Positions 26,001-59,445 of a DNA stretch of 64,000 nucleotides are shown in pieces (the stretch's first letter is position 1; every line of letters begins with the position of its first letter). The translations under genes and the position numbers were made by a program. Source of the stretch: Sitta carolinensis (Eukaryota > Chordata > Aves > Passeriformes > Sittidae). The stretch covers positions 3,241,001 through 3,305,000 of the forward strand of contig CM063290.1 in assembly GCA_032173965.1 (NCBI GenBank), in the 5' to 3' direction. The notes below the pieces were generated by a model. It was given only the letters and a program-made list of their open reading frames with translations, was not told where the DNA came from and searched no databases.

Positions 26001-29000
26001 ACACTGGCTTCCACAGCCAGGTGCTCATCTGTTAAGTTGTAGCTTTAAAGCATTTAATGGCTCTTCAGTTATTTTCCCATTTCCTTGGCTGTGTTCTGCT
26101 GGCCCCAAGCAGTAACACCTCCTGAAGTGTGTATCCATGGCTGTGAGGATTGGTATTTGATTCTCCTGCTGTCTCCTCCAGGCAGGCTGTGGCAGCCCCA
26201 GGTGTGAGCACATCCCAGGGGCTGGGTGAGCTCTGCTGGCTCTGGGTACCCCGGTAGGATGTTTGATGTCCCCTGGACACCTGCCTGTTCTCCTGGCTGT
26301 GGAAAAGAAATCATTTCTCAGGTGGAGCCAGCTCAGGTTCAAGGTTTATTCTGCAGTCCCTGTGCTGGAGGGACAGAGGGGCTGAGTGCTGGGGAGGAAG
26401 AGGGAGATGAACACTGAGCAGCTGATGGGAGGAAGTGCCACATTACCTCTGTGGGGTTTTCTTCTGGTAAAACCACAGCGTTCTGGAGGTGGCAATGCTT
26501 TTGCTCCAGTGGTGCTGGCTGGAGGTACAATTTTTGCCCAATCTTCAACTAAAAATCTGACAGTTCTTGTGGCTGGCCAAAGCAGAAGGGACTGCAAAGG
26601 CCGTTCTTGCCTTGTTCTGCAGGGGATCAGGTGGGTTTGTAAGCAGCTTGGGGTTTGTGGTAGCAGCCACATCCCCCTGTTGTTGTAGGGCCCCAGGCAA
26701 GCCTGAACCAGCTGGGAGCGAATCGTGGACATCACTGGGAGCCTCCTGTGCACATCCTTCAGGGTATCCATGACAACCATTCCTGGTCTGGGAACAGCTG
26801 AGGATCTCACTACTGCTCCTGCAGCCCCTGGGGCTCAGGGGGCTCTCTGGGTGGGGGGAAGTTGGGTTTGTTGTTCTAAGCTGTGCTCATTTTCTGAACT
26901 GTTGTATTAGTTAGGTGGTACCTCTCTCTGATATTTACTGGTAGATGTGATTGCCAGCAAGTAATCATTCAGACTAAAGGTGCTTGCAGCAATTGTCATA
27001 TTTACCAACTGGCAAAGCAGTAGTGGCTGAATTTCTCCAAACTTCCATCCTTCCATGATTCTCCTGCCACAAGCATGATACTGTTCTGGTTGGGCTTGGA
27101 AGGAAGGAGAATCCCCCAGTTCCTACTTGGATCCACAGTGGTTTTTTTCTCCTGACCCAGCAGGTCTTGTTCCCTGAGCAAATCCATCTGTTGCTTTATC
27201 AAATTGTTCTGCCAGACTTCTGTCTGCTCCTGCAGCTGCTCTTTACAGGAGACAATGTAATCAGTGCTGTTGCCACACTTGTTTTCCTCCCAGGGTTTTT
27301 TTTAACGCACTGATCAAGAATCAGCAGTTTTTCTCATTTGTACTTCCCACACCTTTGGTGTTTAGCTTGCAGGTAGCCAAGAGTAATCTTGAAGGCAACT
27401 AATCTTAGTTTAGTCTCTGTGTGCTGAGGAGCCAAGGCAATGTATCACAGCTTTATTTTGTAGGTTTTTAAAGCCATAAATTAGTTTCTTTATAAAACCC
27501 TCTGTAAAGGTGTAAAAGAAAAGGAAATTATAACCCATTTTTTTCAACCTGTCTGACAAGTACAAGGTACTAGAATTCAACCCTTAATTGAATTTTTGGC
27601 ACCTTCCTACGCCGAGTCCAGGTCTCACTGTTTCAAAATTCGTGGTACCTCATGTCTGAGAACTCAGTTGGAGTTTGTTGATAGGATATCTCAAAATATC
27701 TCAGCTTACAGAGAGTGCCTGCCCCTTTTGCATTTTACTGGAACCGAATAGTTCAGAGTTTGTGGGTGTGAGGGGGCGAATTTGTTCTGCTTCCTCTTAG
27801 TCATCCCAGCCTTATGCTGGGGAAAGGCGAGAGCTGGGTAAGCAGTCCTGCATTTATCAGAGGAATGTTTTTCTTCAGACATCACAAGATTGGGTGTCCC
27901 CTGTGCCCCTGCACAGGAGCACAGCTGGGCTGGCCCAGCAGCACTGAGCTGGTTGTGGCCACGGGGGGAAATGTGCTGGCCTGAATTTTGGGGACTGATG
28001 ATCGCTTTCCAGAGATTTTCTGAAATGCTGAAAAAAAAAGTTTCCTGGGAATTGAACCAGGTGTGACCTCAGTGCCAGTTCTGAAGGATGGCTCTCTGGA
28101 ATCTTGTTGGTTTTAGCGTTCCATCTCTGCTTTTTTCCCCTGAGAACAGTTGCAAGCCAGAACAAACCCGATAGACCCTGACAAAGCTCTGTAGCAAGTG
28201 AGGATTTGTGAGACACAACTGTTGTTCAAGGAGGGTCTGTGGCGAGGAGTTTGTTTGCACTGATTCCTTGATTGCCTGGTAGGAGAGAGGTGTTCATGCA
28301 GCAATTGATGAAATCAAACAAAGCTCAGAATCTGTCTGACACCCTCAAATGAGAAGTTCATACCTTTGGCCTTAATAACTGTATGGCTGGGGAGTGAAAG
28401 CGTTTTTATCAGCTTTTTGGATTCTTATATTTAGCCAATGAAAGCGAAATGTGCACGGTAACATTTGAAGCTGATGATTCTTGATTTTTAAGCATTGTTC
28501 AGTGGGGACGTTGCCTCCTTTCCCCCTGCTGCAGGATTATTTAACCAGATTGCATTGATTCAGATCAGCAGTGACAGACTGTACTGGGGCTGTCTGAGGG
28601 AGACAGAAAGGACTCAGTAAAATTTTGGTGCTACTCCCAGGGACTGTTTAAGTTCCTGGATGTGCCTTACATAATGCTCAGCTTCATTTCCCTCCCCCGA
28701 GGTGTGTCTGGGAGCAGGGTCCAGGCGATGGGAAGGTGCCCTCCGTGCTGCTGCCGTGCCAGTCGGGGGTGCCCGGAGGCACATGCTGAGAAGGCGCTGC
28801 TCCAGAATCAGGGTCAGCCCTGGGTCAGACCCAGCCCTCCTGCCTGGGGAAGCACAAACCCCAGAGTAATCCAGCCCGAAGTGAGGCAGGATCAGAGGAG
28901 CAGGAGCTGCTCTGGCTGGAATGAGAATTAGGAGCTGGATTCCCAGTTGTCAGCAGAGCAGTGAGTGCGTGAGCCAGAGGTGTGAGAGGAATTGAACTGA

Positions 29001-29133
29001 GGAATTTACCGTCCATTAGATGGATGAGATGAGACCATTTTCACACTGGCTGCAAGGATTCATCAGGTGCCTGTGGTATTTTACAGCCTCCTCCCCACTG
29101 ACCAGCACCCACGGATCTTTAGTTGGCTTTAGA

Positions 29134-29167
29134 GCATCTTCCTTTGCATTGCATCTTCCTTTGCATT
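29134..29167 (+). repeat. 17-bp tandem duplication
   Basis: GCATCTTCCTTTGCATT occurs twice in direct succession. It is a small local duplication in intron 1. Confidence 0.85.
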
Positions 29168-31733
29168 GGGCTCGTTCATTTCTTTTCGTATTTTCACTTT
29201 AGAGAGCATTGCCCGCAAACGAGCTGATAAATTTCCTGTCTGTATCCATGTGTTCGTTCCTGCCTCCCTATCTTCCTTTCCCCTTGGCGTCTGTATGGGC
29301 AACTTCACTGTGAGCTTTATTAGAAAACCTCTCTAGACTGAAATGATATGGAAGGGCAGGGGAGAAAATCTAAATTGTTTGGTTTTAATTCATTCCTACT
29401 GAGAACTTCTCTTCTGCACAGTTCAGCCTCTTGTCTTGCCATCAGAGGGATTTGGCTTGTAGTTAAAAACATAACTTTGGTACTTTGTCTTGTTAAGAGC
29501 ATTTCAGTATAAGTTTTATTTATCTCCATCTATGTACTTACTCAATTTTCTGTCCAACTAAATAATGAAAAGTAATACAACATAATTATTTCACATGAGG
29601 AGCTTTTGGTGAGTGGTCACAAAGAAATATGATTTTGATTTGTGTATAATGTTGGGGTTCCAGCATTGTCTAGTAACAAATATTTTATTAGCTTTCAGGC
29701 AGGCTGACCTGCATGTTAAACACTTAATTAAGATGTATAAATTTCTCCCCTCCTTGCCCTGTGCAATTATTTAAGCCTGTCTGGCAGTAGTACATAGGAC
29801 AGGGATCAGTGATGGAGTGCTGAACAGCTGCCTGTGCCACTGCAAGGCTGGGGAGCTTCCCTTTTTGAAAATTGCAGATTATTTCACATCTGTTTGAACC
29901 ACGTCAGGTCTCCAAGTGAGCTCAAGCTGTTCTTGATCCAGGAGTGGAAAGCTTTAGCTCTCTGTATAATTGCATCCACGCTGAGCTGCACGACTTGTTT
30001 GTGTAGATTAGGGTGGGAGAGCTCCCAAATTTGGGCTCATCCTCCACAAAAGAAAGATGAGCTCCTGCTTATCTGTTTCCTGAGTACCGATTTTGGTGCC
30101 ACTATAGACCTGTGTGATGGAGGTTTAAGCTTTTCTTGCCTTGTGCAGCTTTTAGGATAAGAGAATAATACCTGGGCTCAGTCTATCATGGTGATGTGCT
30201 GGCTGAAACCTTATGTAACACTGGCAGAGGCATGCCCCAGGGCTTTTTAATAAAGAAATCCACAATGCCCATGATCACAGAGAAATCCAGTTATTTTCTA
30301 TAAGAAACCTTAATATCCTTAAGTCAATAATTTATAAATAGGCCAGTTAAAAAAATGAACTGCTGTTAAGCAGTTGTTGGGGAAGTTTGTGGTGTGTTGA
30401 TAATGTTTGGGGTTATGAATAAAGTCTCAGTGTTTCTGAAATAGATAATGATGGTCAGACTGGTGTTTTGCACTGGGCAGCAGTGGAGTGCTGGGTGGTT
30501 CTGTCAGTGCCCTGGAACATGCAGACAGAAGGATTAAAGTTGGTGCTTAGGCTTCCATGACTTATCTGTGCTGTTCCTAAATAAAGAGCCTTCAGTGGAC
30601 ATTTTTGCTATCTTACTAAGAATCAGAGGGAGATTGATCAAGCAATCCACAGAAGTGAAGTGGTGCCACCATAGATAATTAATTGGAAATTTAGAAAGGG
30701 GAATATTTCTTACATATGTGGAAAGAATCACAGGAAAGGAGCTGAGGGGTGGGGGAGAGACAAGGCTCTCCTTTTCCCCTGGACCGTGTGGGGTTGCTGC
30801 ACTGGTTCATCTGTTCAGTTTTCTCAGTTCAGGACTGAACAAAAGGCTGATGGAGGCTGGGGGACAGGAGGAATCTTAACTAGTGCTGGCACCAGTGGCT
30901 GCCAAGGCACGTGTGTGTACCCTGTTGTTCTTTGTATTTTCTCAGCTATAAAATGCGAGTAATAATGCTTAAATTATGGATCATTCAGTGCCGTGTGAGT
31001 GAATTAGATAATGCTACATAGGCCTTTGAAGATGAAATGCAGAATATGAATGTTGTATAAAGCTTACTTTGTGTCATGTCTATAAAACCCCCAGGATTGC
31101 TGGGAAGCATAAGGAGAGGCACTTGGGCTGGCTGCATGCAAATTGGTTCTGTGGAGCAGCAGCATTCACACAAACCTGGGCTGTGCTGCCCAGCCCTGCA
31201 GCCTGGCACAGCAACTTGGAAACACTCGTGGCTAAAGCCTTGTGTCCTAAAGGATTTGCTCTGCTGTGCCTTGGAGACAGAGTGCCAGAGGGAAGGAGCT
31301 GGAACGGGAGCTCTGGTGGCTGCTGCTTCTCACCCAAGATTTGCAGCAGCCGTGGGTCTCATGCCAAGGCAGCGCTGAGTTGAAAGGAAAATAAAAAAGG
31401 CAGGATGAAGTTACACATTGCCTGCTCCAGGAGCTGCAGTTCTACTATCAGTAGTTGTGTGATGAGCTAAACTGGGGTAGAGTGAGAACTGGTGCTTACC
31501 CCAGAGCATTTCAGCAAAGCTTGGAGGATGGATTAGTCAGAAGCATCAGTGCTAACCCTTTTTTAAATTTAGTTTCCTTCCTTGTTCCCACTGTTGGAAT
31601 TTCATCACTGTACAGTACCTTTGTCCTCTAAGGCTCTCTGAGAGGGAGTTGGCTCCCAGCTAGCAGAGCTACCCAGCTTCTCACTTTTATTTACTAGCAA
31701 AAGGGGTTTATTTGGTAACTAAGGCATGATTGA

Positions 31734-31750
31734 TTTTTTTTTTTTTTTTT
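31734..31750 (+). repeat. T homopolymer in intron 1
   Basis: A run of 17 T, about 570 bp upstream of SERPINI1 exon 2. No adjacent element is recognised. Confidence 0.8.
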
Positions 31751-32340
31751 CTTTCAAAGAATTTTTGGCTCCTTGCCACGTGTTTTGCAATTGAGCAACA
31801 TCATGGAACAGTAACTTTGTTCATGGGTATTAGAGCTCTCTGGTAGTGTTTGAAACAGTTTTACCTGTTGGTTGGGGGCTTACAGTGACTTAGATAAACA
31901 GATTGCACCTTACTAGAAAGTCAAATGAAAGAAATAGCAGATTTCTGGGTCTTCTTGGTGGAAAAGTGCAGAAACACAAACCAGTTCCAGGTCAGGACTG
32001 CTAAACAGCCACAGTTCCAAAGAGAAGTAGGGAAGGGGTTGCTGTCTTTGGGGTCTTTTTCTGGGGAAGCCATGAGTGTTTTGTTGGTCTGGGCTGGCAG
32101 ATTTCACAAACATACCGTTACATAAGGGAGGAGGTTATTTTTGTGTGAAAATACATCACTACTTACATTTTAATAGTGTCTCCTCCAAATAACTGCGCCA
32201 GTGCATTGAACTCTAGGGATTTTCTTCTCCCACAGATTTAAGAGTAAAAAATTGTCTATTCTTCTTTCTCTCAAGTTGAATTTTCTATTTTTCAAACGAT
32301 TTGTCTAAAATTTCCCTTGCAGACCTTAAAATCTCGAGCC

Positions 32341-52132
<19,792 letters not shown>

Positions 52133-52329
52133 CTGTCACCAGCTACCAAAAGGAGGAGATAAGCACATAAAGTTTGAAGTTAATATATTTAAGGTTTGCT
52201 GTGTTTTCCCCCAAGATACTGTTTCAAAACGCTTTCGGATCTAACTGTGTGCAAGTCAGTTCCCAGAGGAAGGCTTACAGTATTAAAGTAATGGTTCTGT
52301 TTCTGTCATTGTGATTGCTGTGTCCTTAA

Positions 52330-52335
52330 AATAAA
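52330..52335 (+). terminator. SERPINI1: SERPINI1 polyadenylation signal AATAAA
   Basis: A canonical AATAAA lies about 200 nt after the stop codon. TG- and T-rich sequence (GTGTACATGTC, TTGTTTCTTGTTC) follows, as expected for a cleavage region. A distal AATAAA at 52722-52727 could serve as an alternative. Confidence 0.75.
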
Positions 52336-55300
52336 GTCGTGTACATGTCAACAATTGTTTCTTGTTCTAGTGAGTTGTAAAGCAGAAAACTGCAAATCCA
52401 TTATTTGTAATTTTTTTACAGTCCAAAGACTGACTTGATCAATGAGACAGGAGCAGAATGTGTGCAGCTCTGAATAATGCAAATGGCAAAGCTTGGTGGG
52501 CATTTCTAGAGCTGAAGAAGCACATGTGGACACTGTGATCTCATCCTGCCCCTGGCAGAGCAGCCACATCCCAGCCTGTGCTGCTCTGCAACAGACTGAG
52601 CCCCTGGATTGGAGTCTGGCTGTGGTAGACTTTGTGTGACCTCTCCCACGTGCTCCTCAAGTGCTGCTCTCCTGGATGCCCCTGCATGTGACTCTGCCAC
52701 TGCCCCCTCAGTGTTGATGCCAATAAAAGCCCAATCGCATGAGTATTTGAGACCTGTCAGTGTAGAAAGCTCTGTGTGTGACTGAAGTAAAGGAGTTCAG
52801 TGGTAATGGCATTTGTGTGGACATATTTTTTCCTCCCCCACAGCAGTTCTACTCTTCAATATCTCATTTCGGGGCTCTAGAATCTTCTTTCTCAAAAAAA
52901 AAAAAACCAACAAAAAACCCAACTTAATTTTAAGTATCTTAACAATGTTCTGTTCATGAATAAATATCTAAAAGAACAACATCATCCTTTTCGTTTCCTA
53001 AATTCTTGAGAATAGACTGACAGAGAGGAGAATGACACGTAGCACAAGGAAATATTGGCAGGGGAATTAGTTGCTGTTTCCATTTGGAAGAGGAGGAGCA
53101 GTACCCACTGTCAGCAGAGAGCCATGATTATTTCCTCTCCCATTGTGCAAAGTACAAAAAGAACAGAGGTTATTAAAAAGGTGAGAGAGAATAGGAAAAA
53201 AGGAGGGAGGAGCTCCTTTGAAACAGATCAGAAAATACAACCTTTGGATAATAAATGGGTTTTTTTCAGTCAATGGGAGTTTTCTCTTTGCAATTCCATG
53301 GGAACAAATGCATTTTGGCTGAAGTGCAGTTACAGGCTTCCCTGACATCCCCTCTCTTCAGAACAGCAGAGATCCTGCTCCCAAAGTTAACCATGCAAGG
53401 AGAACTTCCCAACTGCCACAGTGTTCCGTCCTTTCCTGCTGCTGGTGCAGCTCTGCAGGTCAGGCTGGCATGTGGGTGATGTGCTCCCTCCTTGGAGGAG
53501 GGATCCGAGCACATGGCCAGCCCTGCTCCCTCAAGTGTTTCACAAACGGCGTTCCCAAGCCTGGTGCTGGTGCTTGTTCCCTTTCTGTACTATAATCTGG
53601 ACTGGCTAAGACAGCTTTTGTACTCAAATTTAGATGAAAATGGTAATTTTAGCTTTGTGTAGCTAAAAACGTTATGCTGGGGAGGGAAGAGGGAGTGCTG
53701 CTCAGAGGAACTGGGCTAATTTTACCACGACAAGAACTGGCTCACTGCAGGTAAAATGAGCTTTGATGTGGGTTACACAAGGGCTGGTTCTTCACTTTTA
53801 AATCGCTCTGTGGACATCTCCCGTCTGTGAAAGTCACCACATGCTGAGGATCTCCTGTGGGGTTAATCTTAGGGGAGCTTGTTTTTCAAGCTTTTGAACA
53901 TTCTTAACGTTTTTTTCAGGCTGATTTGTGTGGTGTTCACTCTGACAGAGAAAGACGTGAGAAAACTTCGGTCGCGTTTATTTTCGGTCCATCAGAAGTT
54001 TTTCCTGACCAATTTTGTCTTCTCTTTGTATCAGTTCCTTGCAGCATGTATATTCCTTACTAAGGGAAGGACTGAAAGCAGATTTGAGCTAAAGCTTTGG
54101 CTTTTGGAAGGACTGCTGCCAGGCAGGAGTGTTTATAGAGGATATCAGGCAAATGCACAGAATTCCCCTGCAGCTGGACTGAACAAAAATATAAAGCAGA
54201 ATCACAAATTCCAAATGAAATTCCCAGAATTGCCTGAATGGGCACATAGGAGAACCATCAGGAACAGAACTGCAAACACCTGTGAATTCACTTGCTGCTC
54301 TCCCAGGCCTTACAGATGCAAAATAACCTTTTTCTGTTTCTTGAAAATTGAGAATTACCTGGTTTACAACAACACGAATTTATGATTTATTTCCATAGTT
54401 TTCAGTAGTAATAATATCTTAAGTATTGCTGCCAGTTAATAGGCATATGAATGCTGTTCCATGATGGTTTTTACTCCAGATTTTATATCTTCCTTCCAAA
54501 GACACTATTACTCTTTCACTGCAAAATCAGTTTGTCTTTTTTTTTGGTAGGGGGAATTTGTCAGTTGTAGCTCATCTCTGACTTTAGGTGAGTAGTCTTC
54601 AATGTAAAAAATAAATCCCAGAACCTTCCCTGGTGGTGCTGCTGAGGTGCCCGTGGTGTGGCAGTGCTGGATGCAGCCGCAGTGGGAGCCTGGGGGGATC
54701 ATCCTCTCTGCCTTGCACCCATGGAAGTAACAGCTTTTCAGAGCTGCACTTGGAGAGGTTTGCCCAAGAATCCCCTCAGCAGTGGTGCTGCTACTGAAGA
54801 GGGATTTATTTGCCTGCTAGGATCCCACTTGTCCATGAGAGCACCTGAGGGTTTTTGCAGAGTCTGTATTGAACCCAAATTTGTCACGTTGGGTGAGTTA
54901 GAATGGGTTTGTTGCTGTTCCAAGCACGAATTTCCACTCTCCTTCCACAAGCCTTGGTGGTGGCAGAGTGAATTATTGTAACAGTGTGTGGGAATCATGC
55001 ACATGAGGTTCCTCAAAGAGATCAGATCGTGGTGTTACACCAGAGACAAACAAACCCAAACTTAGGCAAGGCTCTTCTGGCTAATTTTTATTTGTCAGTG
55101 GTGGACAAAAGAAGAAACCACAAGATGTCACTCTATCCTAAGGAGCTGAGAAGGACTTCCCTTTTGACAGGGATCGTGTGGGAGAGCTGCAAAGCTGGAT
55201 ATCCTGAATAGAGCTCAAGTACAGGTAGATCTCAGCACAGTTAATGAGAGATGCTGAGTTTGGAGCATAATTAGCCCCAAATTCCTGGGAATAATAATCA

Positions 55301-56289
55301 CAGGTGGGGGGAGCAAGCCCCCAGACACTTGCTTTGTGTTGCAAACCTGGCTCTGATTCTTGGTAAGGGATTGCTGGAGGAAATTCATTGCTCCCAGGGG
55401 AGTTTTTGTCCTGCATGATGCCTGGTGTGGGATGGAATAGCAGGAATGGGTTGTTCTTTCACCTGTCCCCATGAACAGCCCCAGTGCTGCCCTGGGGTTG
55501 TTTCAGAGAGCCACTGCTGCAACAGGACCCAGGATTTCTGTTCTACAAGAGGGACATAAATGGGAGTGACTCATGGATGTGCTGGACCTATTCTGCTGTT
55601 CTCTTTTGATTGCCTCTAAAATTTCCTTTCCCAGTCACTGGAATTCCTGCACGAGCAGATTCCCTGGCACAGTGAGATGCCACCAATGCCAGGGGTTCTC
55701 CCTGCCTGGGGAGAAGGCAATATTATTCCTACAAGGATTTTCCTAAAATGACCTACTACTCCAAAAGTGGTGTTTACAAGCTCATTCTGGAGTTGTCCCT
55801 GTCCCTTTTGTTGGGCCATCCTTGCCTGTGTCCCTGGAAAATAGGAATGCATGGATTAGGAGATGGGTGAGCTTCCCCCAGACCCGGCGAGGAGGAGAGC
55901 AGGGTCTGGGTGACTCAGGTCATCCCAGCAAGGGTTTGATGTCCCTGCTGGGCTGCTCTGCCCTCCTGGCTCAGCTGGGGAGGAGCTGGGCATTGTCTTA
56001 GCTTGGAAACCTGGCTGGAGCTCCCTGGGGGTTGGGATCAGGCTGCTGCACTTCCAGACAGACAGACACACAGACGGCAGGCTCCGGCTGCTCGCTGGGA
56101 CCTCCAGCAGCTCCTGGGGCTTCCAGCCGGGCTGGCTGAGGGCTGTGAAGCAGAGTTCCACTCGAGGAACCATCCTGGATGCGCATGGGTGACGCTTTGA
56201 AACTCATTAACGCTCCGGGGCTGTCACCCCGCCCCAAGGGCTCCTCAAGTGACAGCCCTTTCATACAGCGCTGCCTCCCGACAGCAGAC

Positions 56290-56317
56290 ACATTTATTAT
56301 TTTTTTTTTTTTTTTTC
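56290..56317 (+). repeat. T-rich homopolymer
   Basis: A run of about 18 T follows TTTATTATT. No adjacent mobile element is recognised. Confidence 0.8.
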
Positions 56318-57514
56318 ATTTTACAGCACTAATTAGAAGCCCCAAGTCATGGGCCACTTGCTGTAGGCATTAGGCAAACTGGATGAAAAGCTGGGCAGAG
56401 GAAGGGATTAAAATGCAGCAGGAATTGGAGTTTAGAGACAGTGGCAGAGTGCAGCAGTCCAGGCTGAGGAAGGAGATCAGGCTCAGTCGGTCACCCTGGC
56501 AGGCAGGGCATGGAGGGAGGTGGGGAAGACAAATGTAGGAGCCCAGATACAGATATTGATTGTAAAATTCTTGGTCTGCTAGGAGCCGGCAGAGGAAAGA
56601 ATTGGAATTGTTCCTGCAGCTCAGGAGTCGAGCCCATTGCCTGGGTTTTTATCTTTTCAGCCACAGTGAATCACGATAAGAATGATGGCTCAGGTATGAC
56701 CCAGGCTGTACTGATAACGAGTTGTTTTACTGTCTCTCATAAACACACACCCTCCCTGTGGAAGAGCGATCTTTTTGGGCAAACTGAGGGAAAATTCCTA
56801 CAGAAAAACAGTTCTCTGTGTAGAAATGCTTTTAAGAAAGGAAGGAAAAAGATACAGGGAAAATCTGGATTGTATCTAAATAATGATTTTAATGTTCTCA
56901 TTACGGGATTGGAATTGCCCATGGAAAAAGGTGAGCTTCAACCACTCCTTCAGGTATTCTATTGCTGCCAAAAGAGTTTGAAACCAGTCATAGCTTTTAC
57001 TCTATTTGCAGGTATTTGTTAAAAGTCATGTTTTAAACCCAAGCTGGAAAACTTGCAGGTGGTAACTGGGTGATAATCTTGCCTGAGCAGAGTGAATGAA
57101 TTACGTTAAAACGTGATAAGAAATAAAAGATATCAGCAAGTCCCTCTTGCCCTGAGACCTGTAAGGATCATGCTCTGGGCAATGCCAAACCTCTGGTCAC
57201 CAACAGAGTGGCAGGAAAAATCTGTTTATTTGGGGCTTTTGTCACTGTCCGTGTATTCTGTAAATGCATGTTTCTAGAGGCAGCAGCCAAAAAGTCAGCA
57301 TAGCTTGACACAGGAATAATAACATTTCTGAAGCTTATTACAAGACAAATACTGGTCTCAAAATTCTTTGGCTCTGCTGGGAAATGTTCTCCCTGGGTCA
57401 GGCTGCAGCTTGGAATCTCCAGTGTGTAGCGACAGGGTGTCATTTTCCAGGAGCAGGACCGTGTAAGCTCTGCTGCCAACTCCAAACCAAGGAAATGTCT
57501 TCATCAGCTGGGCT

Positions 57515-57598
57515 GCCTTTGGCAGGACACTTGGAACGAGCTCAGCCTCGAGGTCTCTTCCAACCCAAACCACTCTGTGATTCTGGGATTCTGTGAAA
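57515..57598 (+). mobile_element. CR1 LINE 3' tail, plus orientation
   Basis: The sequence GAGGTCTCTTCCAACCCAAA, then CCACTCTGTGATTCTGGGATTCTGTG, is the typical 3' end of CR1, including the repeated ATTCTGTG-type octamer. The upstream part (GGCAGGACACTTGGAACGAG) is diverged, so the left limit is approximate. Confidence 0.88.
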
Positions 57599-57632
57599 GC
57601 CCTCAGCAAAATCCAGAGTGGTAGAAGAGGAC

Positions 57633-57654
57633 AGTGCTGCTGCTGCTGCTGCTG
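57633..57654 (+). repeat. (GCT)n microsatellite
   Basis: About seven consecutive GCT units lie just downstream of the CR1 tail. The minus strand reads (AGC)n. Confidence 0.85.
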
Positions 57655-59393
57655 CCTGGTTTACATCTGTCTCCACTGATTTTTCCTTCACAGAATTTTC
57701 CCCTTGGTCTATACAGAAAGGAAACCAGAGACAGTGTGCTCCAGTTAATAAGATCACTTCCGATTTTTTTGATCAGAGATCATTTGTCAATCATCCCAAT
57801 ATTTCAGAGCCAGTCTAGCTGCTGCAGTTCCATGGGGAGCAAGGTGACCAGCCTGGAGAGATTTTGATTCATTTATTTTCCAGTGTCATTCCACATTTAA
57901 CGTGCATATAACTTATAGATAAAAGAGTTTTGAGGAGGTGATCTCTTAATTAGTGAGCTTTTGAATTTTAACACTTGTGGGACAGAGAGATTGGACCCAT
58001 GAGCAGAACATCCTTGGGTCAGCCTTACAGACAGGCAGGGCTGTCAGCAGCTCTGAGGAGCACATCCAGGTACATCACCCTGAGGGAGAGAGGCAGTGAG
58101 CTCTGAGCAGAAATTAGGGAATTCAAATGCTTCAATCCAGCAGACAATCCTGCAGCATCCAAAGAACTGAGAGCAAAGAGCATCATCAGAAACAATCTAC
58201 ATTGTCACCTGCAGCCTGCTCCAAATCCCTCTGTGGTCCATCATAAAAACATTGCCATTGCTTTCAGCCACTCCTGGACCCTGTGCAGGTTTCTCTCAGG
58301 CTATGCCCTGAAGCCTGAGTTCAAAGAATTGGCTGCAAACTGACACACCTGGGATTGTTTGTGATTAGAAAAATTTTGCCCCATTTGCAAAAATTGCTTT
58401 AGGACACTTACCTGAAAATATGAAATGGGCTTCTATTCCCAGTGTTTCTACAGAAAAAAAAAAAAAAAAAAGGTGAAGACTGTATGCACGATAGATATTG
58501 AATTTAGAAATTTGCATTTTGTCTGTGTACACATGCACTCATTAAATGTGGATGTATTATGGGAACCACAAATCCTGTTATTATTTTGCTATTAAAAGTA
58601 AGCGAAACCTCAGCTATTACTGCATGAAACCATGAGATAATGCAGTACAAAAATAATGAAGCCACTCTGTGCCTTTTTCTTTAGAGGCTGGAGGATATTT
58701 CCTTGGTGCAGGAGGCCTGTAAGGGAATAAAACTATTCTTTCCTCCTTCCCTTTCTCAGTCACTACCTTGGCTGGGTTCCTCTCTTTCAGTGCCTCGAGT
58801 TAAATGATGAATTCTGGCCTCTTGAAACCGAGGGCAGCAAATTCCTCTGCCTGCAACCACTGCACAGGGAATTCACCAAGTTAATAGGAGGAGACAGGTG
58901 AAGGCAGAGGGCCCTGGGGAAATAAAGGGATATCAATGTTTAACACGAGGGGCAGAGGCAAAGCTCCCCAGCCCTGGAGAGGAGCCACAACCCCTGGGGG
59001 AGGAGCTGGCAGAGCTCTCCTGGTAGAACTGATAGAATTGCTTTGGTATTTTCTAGGGAGAACAAGTTCCTAGCAGATTTATTGGCAGTGCACTAAGTGC
59101 CTTGAGCACAAGTTAATTCAGGCTCTCTTAGCCTTGATAGCCCTTGCTTAAAACATGCTTCCTCCTGTGGATGACAAGAGCACTGAGATTATATTTTGAT
59201 AGTTCCACGACAAGTGACTTCCAAAAATCAACAGAGAAGGCTATTTTTCAGAAGGGCCATTAACCAGCTGGCAGCCTGTTTTCCAGCCTTCATGGCAAGC
59301 ATGATAATCTGAACAGCATTCAGGAGCAAGGCTGATCAAAGTCTCTGCTGTTTTCCCAGGAAATGCATCCTGATGGCTCCACGGAGGAAGGAG

Positions 59394-59445
59394 TTTTCAA
59401 GTGGAAAGGTTGTTTTACATTTTCAAGTGGAAAGGTTGTTTTACA
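59394..59445 (+). repeat. 26-bp tandem duplication
   Basis: TTTTCAAGTGGAAAGGTTGT, followed by TTTACA, occurs twice in direct succession with a 26-bp period and no differences seen. Confidence 0.9.

Larger units (their letters stand above)
8918..32322 (+). other. SERPINI1: SERPINI1 intron 1, about 23.4 kb
   Basis: Bounded by GTGAGT at 8918 and the acceptor TTTCCCTTGCAG ending at 32322. I see no conserved coding exon of a known gene within it. It contains the CpG-island tail to about 9.48 kb, T-runs at 13300-13315 and 31734-31750, a 67-bp tandem repeat at 22849-23090, a 17-bp duplication at 29134-29167, and a few unexplained antisense open frames (18802-19266, 26346-26810, 27002-27301). Moderately GC-rich patches occur at 12.5-13.2, 14.1-15.0 and 25.8-26.9 kb. 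Confidence 0.8.

Noticed and set aside
53879..54385. 168-codon plus-strand frame
   Set aside because: Low-complexity, AT-driven residues, no recognisable domain, and a length compatible with chance in 64 kb over six frames.
56510..57022. 170-codon plus-strand frame
   Set aside because: No family resemblance or gene context; I treat it as chance, although it could be searched.
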